From positions 2,356,001 through 2,420,000 of the forward strand of contig NZ_JAPEMB010000001.1 in the NCBI RefSeq assembly GCF_026343125.1: a stretch of 64,000 nt of DNA, in the 5' to 3' direction. Of this stretch, positions 23,916-31,339 are shown piece after piece. This DNA is from Streptomyces sp. NBC_00094 (GTDB lineage: Bacteria > Actinomycetota > Actinomycetes > Streptomycetales > Streptomycetaceae). The notes under the pieces were generated by a model that saw only the letters and a list, made by a program, of their open reading frames with translations, did no database searches and had not been told where the DNA came from. The first letter of the stretch is position 1. The number at the start of each line of letters is the position of its first letter. The position numbers were made by a program, and so were the translations under genes.

Positions 23916-25082
23916 ATGCGGGGGACACACGGAAGAAGCCTGACCAGCAGGGTTCCGCACGCCAGAATCCTGCCCAGCAGGGTTCCGCACGCCAGAATCC
24001 TGACCACCGTCATCGCGCTGCTCGCGCTCCAGCTCGGCCAGCTCGTCGCACCGGCGTACGCCTGCGGCTGCGGCGCGATGATCCCGGACAAGGCCGAACG
24101 CATCGGCGTCGACCGCGAGGAGTCGGCCGTCCACTGGGACGGGAGCACCGAGACCGTCGTCATGCGCTTCCGCGTCCACGGGAACGCCCGGCGGGCCGCC
24201 TGGATCATGCCGGTGCCCGGCCGGGCCGACGTGTCCCTCGGCGACCCGGCGCTCTTCGACGAACTCGACCGGCTCACCGAGCCCGAGCAGCGCGACCGCT
24301 TCCACTTCTGGCCGCGCGGGGACGACTGGCCGTTCTCCGACGGATACGGGGACGGCGCCGGCGCCGCCCCGCCCGGCAGCGGCGCCGGCGTCGGGGTCGT
24401 CGGCCGCGAGCGGCTCGGCCCCTTCGACGTGGCCAGGCTGACCGCCACCGACCCCGACGCCCTCGGCGACTGGCTGCGCGCCAACGGCTTCGAGCTGCCC
24501 GAACGGCTCACCGGCGCGCTCCGGCCGTACGTGGAACGGAAGTGGGAGTACGTCGCGGTCCGCCTCGCGCCCGAGGAGAAGGACACCACCCTCTCCGGCG
24601 AACTCACCCCGCTGCGCATCACCTTCGCGTCCCCCGAACTCGTCTACCCCATGCGGCTGTCGCGGCTCGCGAAGAACGCCCAGACCCTGGGGCTGTCCAT
24701 CCTCGCCGACCACCGGATGGAGCCGCGCTCCCCCATCGGCGGCGACAGCCCGGAGGTCACCTTCGCGGGCCGGATCGACCAGCCGGAAGGCGCGGTCGCG
24801 GAACTCACGGGCACGGCACGGCCGATCCACCTGACGGTCCTGGAGCAGAGGTTCCCCCACCCCGACCGCATCGACGACGACCACCACCTCCGCACGGTCG
24901 CCGACACCCCGTACCGCGAAGTCGTCTACACCGACCGGCTGTTGACGATCGGCGGCGACATCCCCGCGTGGCTCGCGACGGTCGGCGGCGGCGCGCTGCT
25001 CGCGGCGGCGGCGACGCTGTTCGCCGTACGCGCGTCGAGGCGCCGCTCGGACGCCACCCCCGGTGTACGTTCGCCCGCATGA
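23916..25082 (+). CDS. DUF2330 domain-containing membrane protein, up to 388 aa
   Basis: Exported protein of unknown function. After a hydrophobic segment ending LVAPAYA comes the ACGCGAMI Cys motif typical of DUF2330, then W-I-M-P-V-P repeats of the family, and a C-terminal membrane helix (WLATVGGGALLAAAATLF) followed by a basic tail. The start is uncertain: a 30-bp duplication (23944-24003) gives two copies of RVPHARIL ahead of the signal sequence. Its stop overlaps the O-methyltransferase start (ATGA), so the two are coupled. Confidence 0.75.
   Translation: MRGTHGRSLTSRVPHARILPSRVPHARILTTVIALLALQLGQLVAPAYACGCGAMIPDKAERIGVDREESAVHWDGSTETVVMRFRVHGNARRAAWIMPVPGRADVSLGDPALFDELDRLTEPEQRDRFHFWPRGDDWPFSDGYGDGAGAAPPGSGAGVGVVGRERLGPFDVARLTATDPDALGDWLRANGFELPERLTGALRPYVERKWEYVAVRLAPEEKDTTLSGELTPLRITFASPELVYPMRLSRLAKNAQTLGLSILADHRMEPRSPIGGDSPEVTFAGRIDQPEGAVAELTGTARPIHLTVLEQRFPHPDRIDDDHHLRTVADTPYREVVYTDRLLTIGGDIPAWLATVGGGALLAAAATLFAVRASRRRSDATPGVRSPA
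23944..24003. repeat. 30-bp perfect tandem repeat, 2 copies
   Basis: Period 30 bp, in frame with the DUF2330 reading frame, encoding two copies of a ten-residue unit with RVPHARIL. It lies around the likely start region. Confidence 0.85.
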
Positions 25083-25753
25083 CGAACCCTCAGTGGAACG
25101 AAGTCGACCGTTACGTCACCGAGCTGCTCGCCCCGGCGGACGAGGCGCTGACCGGCGCGCTCGCCGCGTCCACGGCGGCCGGCCTGCCCGAGATCGCGGT
25201 CGCCCCGAACCAGGGCAAGCTGCTGCACCTGCTGGCCGCGATGCAGGGCGCCCGGAACATCCTGGAGATCGGCACCCTCGGCGGCTACAGCACGATCTGG
25301 CTGGCGCGCGCCCTGCCCGCCGACGGCCGGCTGATCACCCTGGAGTACAACCCCGCCCACGCGGACGTCGCCCGCGCCAACATCGCCCGCGCCGGCCTCG
25401 ACAAGCTCGTCGAGGTCCGGACGGGCGCGGCCCTGGACAGCCTGCCGCTGCTGGAGGAGGAGGGCGCGGGCCCCTTCGACCTCGTCTTCATCGACGCGGA
25501 CAAGGTCAACAACCCGCGGTACGTGGAGTGGGCGCTGAAGCTGTCCCGCCCGGGCACGGTGATCATCGTCGACAACGTGGTGCGCGGCGGGAAGATCACC
25601 ACCGCGCACCCGGACGACCCGGCGATCACGGGCACCCGCGAGATGTTCGAGCTGGTGGCACGCGAACCCCGCCTGGACGCGACCGCGTTCCAGACGGTCG
25701 GCACGAAGGGCCACGACGGCCTGCTGATCGCCCGCGTGGTGGCTCAGCCCTGA
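25079..25753 (+). CDS. SAM-dependent O-methyltransferase (class I, CCoAMT-like), 224 aa
   Basis: Caffeoyl-CoA/catechol-type O-methyltransferase. SAM site ILEIGTLGGYSTIWLA near 60-75, acidic turn ITLEYNP, metal-site Asp in FIDADKVNN and IVDNVVRGG. The ATG overlaps the DUF2330 stop by 4 nt. The substrate is unknown; family members act on catechols or related phenols. After the stop, a 22-bp piece of its 3' end (from 25737) recurs at 25783. Confidence 0.9.
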   Translation: MTNPQWNEVDRYVTELLAPADEALTGALAASTAAGLPEIAVAPNQGKLLHLLAAMQGARNILEIGTLGGYSTIWLARALPADGRLITLEYNPAHADVARANIARAGLDKLVEVRTGAALDSLPLLEEEGAGPFDLVFIDADKVNNPRYVEWALKLSRPGTVIIVDNVVRGGKITTAHPDDPAITGTREMFELVAREPRLDATAFQTVGTKGHDGLLIARVVAQP

Positions 25754-25809
25754 GCAGGACGCCTCCCAGGGGTCCCGCGTAGTGGCTCAGCCCTGAGCAG
25801 GACATCTCC

Positions 25810-25827
25810 CTAGGGGGTGTCCTGCCG
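25810..25827. repeat. Solo end of CTAGGGGGTGTC element (serpin 3' end)
   Basis: CTAGGGGGTGTCCTGCCG differs from the end of the full element at 26966-27131 by one base. It supplies the last five sense codons and the TAG stop of the serpin gene. Confidence 0.65.
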
Positions 25828-26952
25828 CCATCCCACGAACAACGGCACCTCGCCCGCCTCGTCGAGGACGACGACCCCGAAGGGGCGGTCGAAGGCGATC
25901 CGCTCCACCACGGTGGGGCGGGGCGCGGCCGCGCTCCGGGTCATCGTCACCGTGGTGACGGCCGCCGCCTCGACACCCTCCTCGGCGACCTCGACCACGG
26001 CCTCCTGCAGGACCTTGTCGATGTACAGGTCCGCCTCCGAGATCCCCGAGAAGTCGGCCTCGGGGCGCAGGGCGAGCCGGACGCCGAGGGCGTCGAGAGC
26101 GGGACGGACGTCGCTCCTGGTCCGGAGCGTGAAGCGCGGCAGCGCGAGATCGACCGAGTCGGCCACGAGCGGCGTCCGCTCATCGCCCCCGGCCCAGGCG
26201 GCGGGCACCACGTCGCCGGCCCCGGCCCCCTCCGCCCCCAGCGCGAACCGCACCCGAGCGCCCCCCTCACACGGCAGCTCGACCACGACGACCCCGCCCA
26301 CGTACCAGACCCACCCGGCGGGAATCCGCTGCCGCATGGTCGGTACGGGCCGGGTGACGCCGCTTCCGTCGGTGAAGGGCTCGTCGCGGGTGAGATGCCC
26401 GGGGAAGGCCGTCCGCCAGGAGGCCTTCAGCGCAAGGGCGTTGAGCAGGACGAGGTCCTCGGACCCGTCGAGATCGAGCGGCAGCCGCTGGATCCGCCCA
26501 CCGGTGGCGCCCCTCACCCAGTCGTCGAGCTCCTCCTGGGCGTCCGGCGGCTCCTCCCACGACACGTCGTCCGTCGCCCCGAAGACCGTGTCGGGCAGGG
26601 CGAGGTAGGCGGCACCGGGCAGCACCCCGAACCGGACATCGGGCAGCCCACGCCGAAACCCGTCCCGCACGGGCACCGTGCTCCACACGCCGGTCGCCAT
26701 CGCGACCCCGCCCGTCCCCCCGAGCCACCGGCCGACGTCGGTCACGCCCGCGGCCGCCGCCTCGCCCTCGACCCCGAGCAGCCCCGCCAGTTCCTCGCCG
26801 GTCCGCCCCCGCGCCCCGGAGGCGACGGCCCCGAGGGCCGACCACAGCCCGACCGGCGACACGACGAAGTCGCCGCCCCCGAGATGGGGCAGCCAGCGCA
26901 GGGCCAGGGTCCGTACCGCGTCCGCTCGGAGGACGGTGGGGCTGTGGGTCAT
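25810..26952 (-). CDS. Serpin family serine protease inhibitor, 380 aa
   Basis: Bacterial serpin. N-terminal FVVSPVGLWSALG, the central NALALKASW (family N-x-L-x-F-K/x-W segment), and a reactive-centre hinge EVAEEGVEAAAVTTV near 325-340, followed by FDRPFGVVV and the C-terminal EVPLFVGW. The Ala-rich hinge (E-E-G-V-E-A-A-A) is the inhibitory type. No signal peptide is seen, so the target is probably intracellular. GGAAGG precedes the ATG; directly upstream lies a 166-bp repeat element, and its stop codon falls in a copy of that element's end sequence. Confidence 0.9.
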   Translation of the reverse strand: MTHSPTVLRADAVRTLALRWLPHLGGGDFVVSPVGLWSALGAVASGARGRTGEELAGLLGVEGEAAAAGVTDVGRWLGGTGGVAMATGVWSTVPVRDGFRRGLPDVRFGVLPGAAYLALPDTVFGATDDVSWEEPPDAQEELDDWVRGATGGRIQRLPLDLDGSEDLVLLNALALKASWRTAFPGHLTRDEPFTDGSGVTRPVPTMRQRIPAGWVWYVGGVVVVELPCEGGARVRFALGAEGAGAGDVVPAAWAGGDERTPLVADSVDLALPRFTLRTRSDVRPALDALGVRLALRPEADFSGISEADLYIDKVLQEAVVEVAEEGVEAAAVTTVTMTRSAAAPRPTVVERIAFDRPFGVVVLDEAGEVPLFVGWRQDTP

Positions 26953-26965
26953 ATCGCGCCTTCCA

Positions 26966-27131
26966 CTAGGGGGTGTCTTGTCGATCAGGCCGGATCAGGG
27001 AGCGGGGTCTGGTGCCGTGGATCGCAAGGCGGAGGAGGGAGTCGACACGGAGTGTCGGCGAGTGACGACAACGCGGCGAGGCGCGGCACCAGGCCCCGCG
27101 AGCCCGGCCTGATCGGCAAGACACCCCCTAG
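26966..27131. mobile_element. 166-bp interspersed inverted-repeat element
   Basis: Ends CTAGGGGGTGTCTTG(T/C)CGAT at 26966 and, inverted, at 27131; the terminal inverted repeats of ~28 bp differ by one base, and weaker complementarity continues inward (TCTGGTGCCG against GGCACCAGGC). No gene inside. It lies 14 bp upstream of the serpin start codon and 159 bp before the next gene. Partial copies occur at 25810, 29104 and 36407. It is MITE-like and could fold into one long hairpin. Confidence 0.75.
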
Positions 27132-27289
27132 CGCCTCGCACGACGGGCAGTCGAGACGTTCAGCGTAGCGAGTGGGGTGGGACGGCCCCGTACTGACGCC
27201 GTCCCGACGGGTCCGTGTAGCAGACTGCAGGCACATGGCCAGGGCCCGGCGCAGCGCCCGGCCCGCAGGTACGTAGTGAGAGGTGTCGT

Positions 27290-27616
27290 GTGCCCAGTGT
27301 GGTGAAGATCAACGTCCTGACCGTTCCGGCCGAGCAGCGCGAGGTGCTCGAGCAGCGGTTCGCGTCCCGGGCCGGGGCCGTGGAGGGGTCCGACGGTTTC
27401 GAGTGGTTCGAGCTGCTGCGTCCGCTGGAGGGCACCGACCAGTACCTCGTCTACACCCGGTGGCGCAGCGAGGAGGACTTCCAGAACTGGATGAACGGTT
27501 CCATGAAGGCCGCGCACGGCGGTGGCGGTGAGGCCGGCGAGCGGCCGAAGCCGGCGGCTTCCGGGTCCACCCTCTGGTCGTTCGAGGTCGTGCAGCAGGC
27601 GTCCCCGAAGAACTGA
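27290..27616 (+). CDS. Antibiotic biosynthesis monooxygenase (ABM)-fold protein, 108 aa
   Basis: Dimeric ferredoxin-like fold, as in IsdG-type heme-degrading enzymes. Pattern: KINVLTVPAEQREVLEQRF, GSDGFEWFELLRP, YLVYTRWRSEEDFQNWMN. The heme-binding residues of IsdG (Asn, Trp, His) are partly present (W in FEWFEL, N and W in FQNWMN) but heme oxygenase action is not proven. GTG 27290 with GAGAGG 6 nt upstream. Small monocistronic gene. Confidence 0.85.
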   Translation: MPSVVKINVLTVPAEQREVLEQRFASRAGAVEGSDGFEWFELLRPLEGTDQYLVYTRWRSEEDFQNWMNGSMKAAHGGGGEAGERPKPAASGSTLWSFEVVQQASPKN

Positions 27617-27645
27617 GCTGCGTCCCAGGTCGTGCGCGCCGCACA

Positions 27646-28131
27646 ATGGCCCGCATGACCTGGACTTTCTCTCCCGAGCGCGTCGACACCCCGGACGCCT
27701 CCGCCCTCCGCCGTGACTACTACGACGACGTCGCCAGCCGCTACTGGAAGCGCCCGGCGACCGAGGCGGAGATCGACGAGGGCCTGGAGAACGACGGGGT
27801 CGAGCTGCTGACCCCGCCGACCGGGCAGTTCCTCGTCGCGCGGTACGAGGGCAAGGCGGCCGGCTGCGGCGGGTTCCTGATGCTCGACGGTGAACGCGCC
27901 GAGCTGACCCGGGTCTTCCTGCGTCACGCCTTCCGCGGCCTGGGCGGGGCCGGGGCCCTGCTCGCCGAGGTGGAGCAGGCGGCCCGCGGCCTCGGCGCCC
28001 GCCGGATGGTCCTCAACACCCGCCTGGACCTGGTCGAGGCCCGCGCCCTGTACGCGCGGCACGGGTACGGGGAGATCCCCGCGTACTGCACGGGCCCGTA
28101 CATGGACGTCTGGTACGGCAAGGACCTCTGA
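27646..28131 (+). CDS. GNAT family N-acetyltransferase, 161 aa
   Basis: Acetyl-CoA dependent acyl transfer to an unknown amine. The GNAT core spans ~55-155: strand VARYEGKAAGCGGFLML, motif A region RVFLRHAFRGLGGAGALLAEVE with a variant R-x2-G-x-G-G-A pyrophosphate loop, VLNTRLDLVEARALYARHGYGEIP as motif B. ATG at 27646. Nothing nearby tells the substrate. Confidence 0.88.
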   Translation: MARMTWTFSPERVDTPDASALRRDYYDDVASRYWKRPATEAEIDEGLENDGVELLTPPTGQFLVARYEGKAAGCGGFLMLDGERAELTRVFLRHAFRGLGGAGALLAEVEQAARGLGARRMVLNTRLDLVEARALYARHGYGEIPAYCTGPYMDVWYGKDL

Positions 28132-28146
28132 CCCGTCCCCGTCCCC

Positions 28147-28176
28147 GGCGCCGGCGCCGGCGCCGGCGCCGGCGCC
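28147..28176. repeat. Perfect GGCGCC repeat, 5 copies
   Basis: Thirty bases of self-complementary GGCGCC units between convergent genes (GNAT and the membrane protein). It can form a long hairpin and may serve as a bidirectional terminator. Confidence 0.9.
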
Positions 28177-28183
28177 TGGACGG

Positions 28184-28981
28184 TCAGCGGCTCCAGACGA
28201 CGACGTCGAAGACGCCGCTCGTGTCGGAGCCCTGACCGGTCAGTTCCTTGACGGTCAGCCGGGCGAGCCGGCCGTCGTTCGTGCGGGCGCAGGCGACCAG
28301 GCCCGTCTTCAGCTTCATGTCCGTCGAGGTCCCCAGGGTGTCGACGACACCGGCGCAGTCCTCGTAGGTGGGCGTCCGCGTCGACTCCTTCCACACCAGC
28401 GCCTTGGTCGCGCCCTCGGGCCGCAGCATGTGGGTGGTGCCGAACGGATAGACGGAGAAGTCGTTCTCCTCGGCGATCTCGGACTCCACGGGAGGCGCGG
28501 AGTCCAGATCCTTGTCCTCCGTGTACGTGATCGCCAGGGCGCCCTGCCACACGACGGTGTCGGCCGGCTTCGCGGGCGCGGTGGCGGTGGCGCTCTCGGT
28601 CGCCTGCGATTCCGGGGACTGGGAGGAATCCTGGCCCGGCGTGGACTCCTGGTCCGGCGTCGACTCCCGGCCCGGCGCGGACTCCTGGCCCGGCGACGCG
28701 TCCTTGGGCGCGTCGTCGCTGCCCTGGGACGAGGGCGCCGGGCCCTGTGCGGTGGGCGGCACGGTGTTCGCGTTCTTGCCGCTGCTCACCAGATACGTAC
28801 CGACGACGCCGATGACCGCCGCCACCAGAGTGGCTCCCGCGCCGATCCAGGCCCCTCGATGCGAGGCCCCGCGCGCCGGAGCGGGCGGCGCCGGCGTGCC
28901 GTAACCACCGCCGTACGCCGGTCCGCTCGGCGGGTACGCCGGAGCCGTCGGCCAACCCTGACGTGGCTCTTCGCTGCTCAT
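28184..28981 (-). CDS. Hypothetical membrane-anchored protein with PGQES repeats, 265 aa
   Basis: Unknown function. Cytoplasmic Pro/Gly/Tyr-rich head (1-42), one membrane helix (WIGAGATLVAAVIGVVGTYLV, ~45-65), a linker with repeats PGQES/PGRES/PDQES (18-nt units, ~28620-28697), and a C-terminal exported domain (~140-265) with two Cys, starting VVWQGALAITYTEDKDLD. The domain resembles small secreted domains of Streptomyces with no assigned role. ATG 28981 chosen; an ATG at 28990 is possible. Confidence 0.75.
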   Translation of the reverse strand: MSSEEPRQGWPTAPAYPPSGPAYGGGYGTPAPPAPARGASHRGAWIGAGATLVAAVIGVVGTYLVSSGKNANTVPPTAQGPAPSSQGSDDAPKDASPGQESAPGRESTPDQESTPGQDSSQSPESQATESATATAPAKPADTVVWQGALAITYTEDKDLDSAPPVESEIAEENDFSVYPFGTTHMLRPEGATKALVWKESTRTPTYEDCAGVVDTLGTSTDMKLKTGLVACARTNDGRLARLTVKELTGQGSDTSGVFDVVVWSR

Positions 28982-29103
28982 CCTGCCCATCCCCCTATGA
29001 AGCGATCTTGAAGGGGACAGCGTACTGAGGGGTCCTGAACAGCCGTCATACAGGGTTTGCGGCCCTCGAGTTGCGCCCTCGAAGAACGCCAGGACGTCCG
29101 GCC

Positions 29104-29124
29104 CGATCGACAAGACACCCTCTA
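29104..29124. repeat. Solo end of CTAGGGGGTGTC element (MFS 3' end)
   Basis: CGATCGACAAGACACCCTCTAG is the inverted end of the element seen whole at 26966-27131, with one substitution. Its CTAG provides the TAG stop of the exporter gene on the minus strand. Confidence 0.65.
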
Positions 29125-31191
29125 GGCGTGGTGGTCGCGGGGCGGCTCGGGCGTGTCGGGCCGTTCCCTGTCCGAGCCGTTCAGTTCGGCCGTGAGTTCC
29201 TCCACCAGTTTCACGAGGTCGGTGGGGCGGTCGGGCCCCCACCAGTCGCCGAGGAGTTCGGCGAGCGACTCCTCCCGCGCCTTGGCGAGCTTCGTCGCCG
29301 TCATGACGCCCTCCTCCGTGAGGATCAGCTGGACCCCCTCCCGGGTGGCCAGCCGCCGCTCCTCCACCTGACGGGACGCCTCCGTGATCACCCGCAGCGG
29401 TACGGGGGTGGTCTCGGCGAGCCGGGCCGGTTCGACGGTGCCGTGGCGGCGGATCCGGAGCAGCAGCCAGCTCGCGGCGGGCAGCAGGTCGAGACCGGCG
29501 CGGGCGGTGATCTTCTCGTACACCGCCTTGCGGCCCTCGCGGGAGCCGAGGACGGACAGGGCGCGGGCGCACTCGTCGTGGGAGGAGCGTTCGACGGGGT
29601 TCGAGGCGAGGGTCTGGCTCGTGTCGGGGGCCGTGACCGCGCCGCGCAGCTTGTCCTCCTTGAGGAACCAGGCGACGACGAAGGCGACGAGGACGACCGG
29701 CGCCGCGTACAGGAAGACGTCGGTGATGGACGTGGCGTACGCGTGGAGGACGGAGGGGCGCAGGTCGGGCGGGAGTTCGGCGATGGTGCGCGGGTCGGCG
29801 GCCACCTGGTCGGGGCCGATGCCGGGCGGGACGGTCTGCCCGGCGCTCGCCGCGCTCGCGAAGACGTCGTCGAGTTTCTGGGTGAGCCGGTTGGTGAAGA
29901 TGGTGCCGAAGACGGCGACGCCGAAGGACGCGCCGATGGAGCGGAAGAAGGTGGCTCCGGAGGTGGCGACGCCCAGGTCCTGGTAGGAGACCGCGTTCTG
30001 CACGACCAGGACGAGGACCTGCATGACGAGGCCGAGCCCGGCGCCGAAGACGAAGAAGTAGACGCTCATCTCCCAGGTGGAGGTGGTCTCCGTCAGCTCG
30101 TTGAGGAGGAGCAGTCCGAGCGCCGTGAGGGCGGTGCCGGCGATCGGGAAGACCTTCCAGCGGCCGGTGCGGGAGACGATCTGGCCGGAGACGGTCGAGG
30201 TGATCAGCATGCCGAGGACCATCGGCAGCATGTGGACGCCGGACATGGTCGGGGTGACGCCCTGCACCACCTGGAGGAAGGTGGGGAGGTAGGTCATCGC
30301 GCCGAACATCGCGAAGCCGACGACGAAGCTGATGACGGACACGAGGCTGAACGTCCGGATCCGGAACAGCTTGAGGGGCAGGACCGGTTCGGCGGCCCGC
30401 CGCTCCACGTACACGAAGCAGACGAGGAGTACGGCTCCGAGGACGGCCAGGCCGATGATCTGCGGCGAGCCCCAGGCCCAGGTGGTGCCGCCGAGCGAGG
30501 CCACCAGGACCAGACAGGTGGCGACCGAGGCGATGAGGAACGTGCCGAGGTAGTCGATGGCGTGCGGGGTCGAACGCACCGGGATGTGGAGCACGGCGGC
30601 GATCACGAAGAGGGCGACGATCCCGATCGGCAGGTTGATGTAGAAGACCCAGCGCCAGGAGAGGTGCTCGGTGAACAGGCCGCCGAGCAGCGGGCCGAGG
30701 ACGCTGGTGGCACCGAAGACGGCACCGAAGAGGCCCTGGTACTTGCCGCGCTCCCGGGGGGAGACGAGGTCGCCGACGATCGCCATCGACAGGACCATGA
30801 GCCCGCCGCCGCCGAGGCCCTGGACCGCGCGGAAGCCGATGAGCTGCGGCATGTTCTGGGCGATGCCGCAGAGGGCCGAGCCGATGAGGAAGATGACGAT
30901 GGCGGCCTGGAACAGCTTCTTGCGGCCGTACTGGTCGCCGAGCTTGCCCCAGAGCGGGGTGGCCGCCGTGGACGCCAGCATGTAGGCGGTGACCACCCAG
31001 GAGAGGTGTTCCATGCCGCCGAGCTCGCTGACGATGGTCGGCAGGGCCGTGGAGACGATGGTCTGGTCGAGGGCGGCGAGCAGCATGCCGAGCAGCAGCG
31101 CGCCGATCGCGACGATCACTGTGCGGGGACTCTGCCCTTCCCCCGGCACGGGATCGCCGCCGAGCTGGGGCGGGCTCGTTTCCTGGGCCAT
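29122..31191 (-). CDS. DHA2/EmrB-type MFS drug exporter with C-terminal MarR-like domain, 689 aa
   Basis: Proton-coupled multidrug efflux, inner membrane, 14 predicted helices over residues ~25-530. Motifs: LDQTIVSTALPTI in helix 1, LWGKLGDQYGRKK (motif A), and GPLLGG in helix 5 (motif C). Unusually, ~140 residues follow the last helix and look like a winged-helix/MarR domain (LGSREGRKAVYEKI ... LLPAASWLLLRIRRHGTVEPARLAE ... EERRLATREGVQLILTEEGV). GAGGAGG precedes the ATG. No separate regulator gene adjoins, so the fused domain may sense the drug or act as an anchor. Confidence 0.9.
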   Translation of the reverse strand: MAQETSPPQLGGDPVPGEGQSPRTVIVAIGALLLGMLLAALDQTIVSTALPTIVSELGGMEHLSWVVTAYMLASTAATPLWGKLGDQYGRKKLFQAAIVIFLIGSALCGIAQNMPQLIGFRAVQGLGGGGLMVLSMAIVGDLVSPRERGKYQGLFGAVFGATSVLGPLLGGLFTEHLSWRWVFYINLPIGIVALFVIAAVLHIPVRSTPHAIDYLGTFLIASVATCLVLVASLGGTTWAWGSPQIIGLAVLGAVLLVCFVYVERRAAEPVLPLKLFRIRTFSLVSVISFVVGFAMFGAMTYLPTFLQVVQGVTPTMSGVHMLPMVLGMLITSTVSGQIVSRTGRWKVFPIAGTALTALGLLLLNELTETTSTWEMSVYFFVFGAGLGLVMQVLVLVVQNAVSYQDLGVATSGATFFRSIGASFGVAVFGTIFTNRLTQKLDDVFASAASAGQTVPPGIGPDQVAADPRTIAELPPDLRPSVLHAYATSITDVFLYAAPVVLVAFVVAWFLKEDKLRGAVTAPDTSQTLASNPVERSSHDECARALSVLGSREGRKAVYEKITARAGLDLLPAASWLLLRIRRHGTVEPARLAETTPVPLRVITEASRQVEERRLATREGVQLILTEEGVMTATKLAKAREESLAELLGDWWGPDRPTDLVKLVEELTAELNGSDRERPDTPEPPRDHHA

Positions 31192-31339
31192 GGGCGCCTC
31201 CTCGGGCCTCTTCCTCGGGCAGCGTCTCCATCCTGGTCCGAATGTCCGGATATGGCCTGCGGAAGAGGGCGGCTGTTCACCCACCGAACAGGGGCGGGCT
31301 GCATAATCGCTCGCAGTTGTATCGGGGAGGGGACCCATC

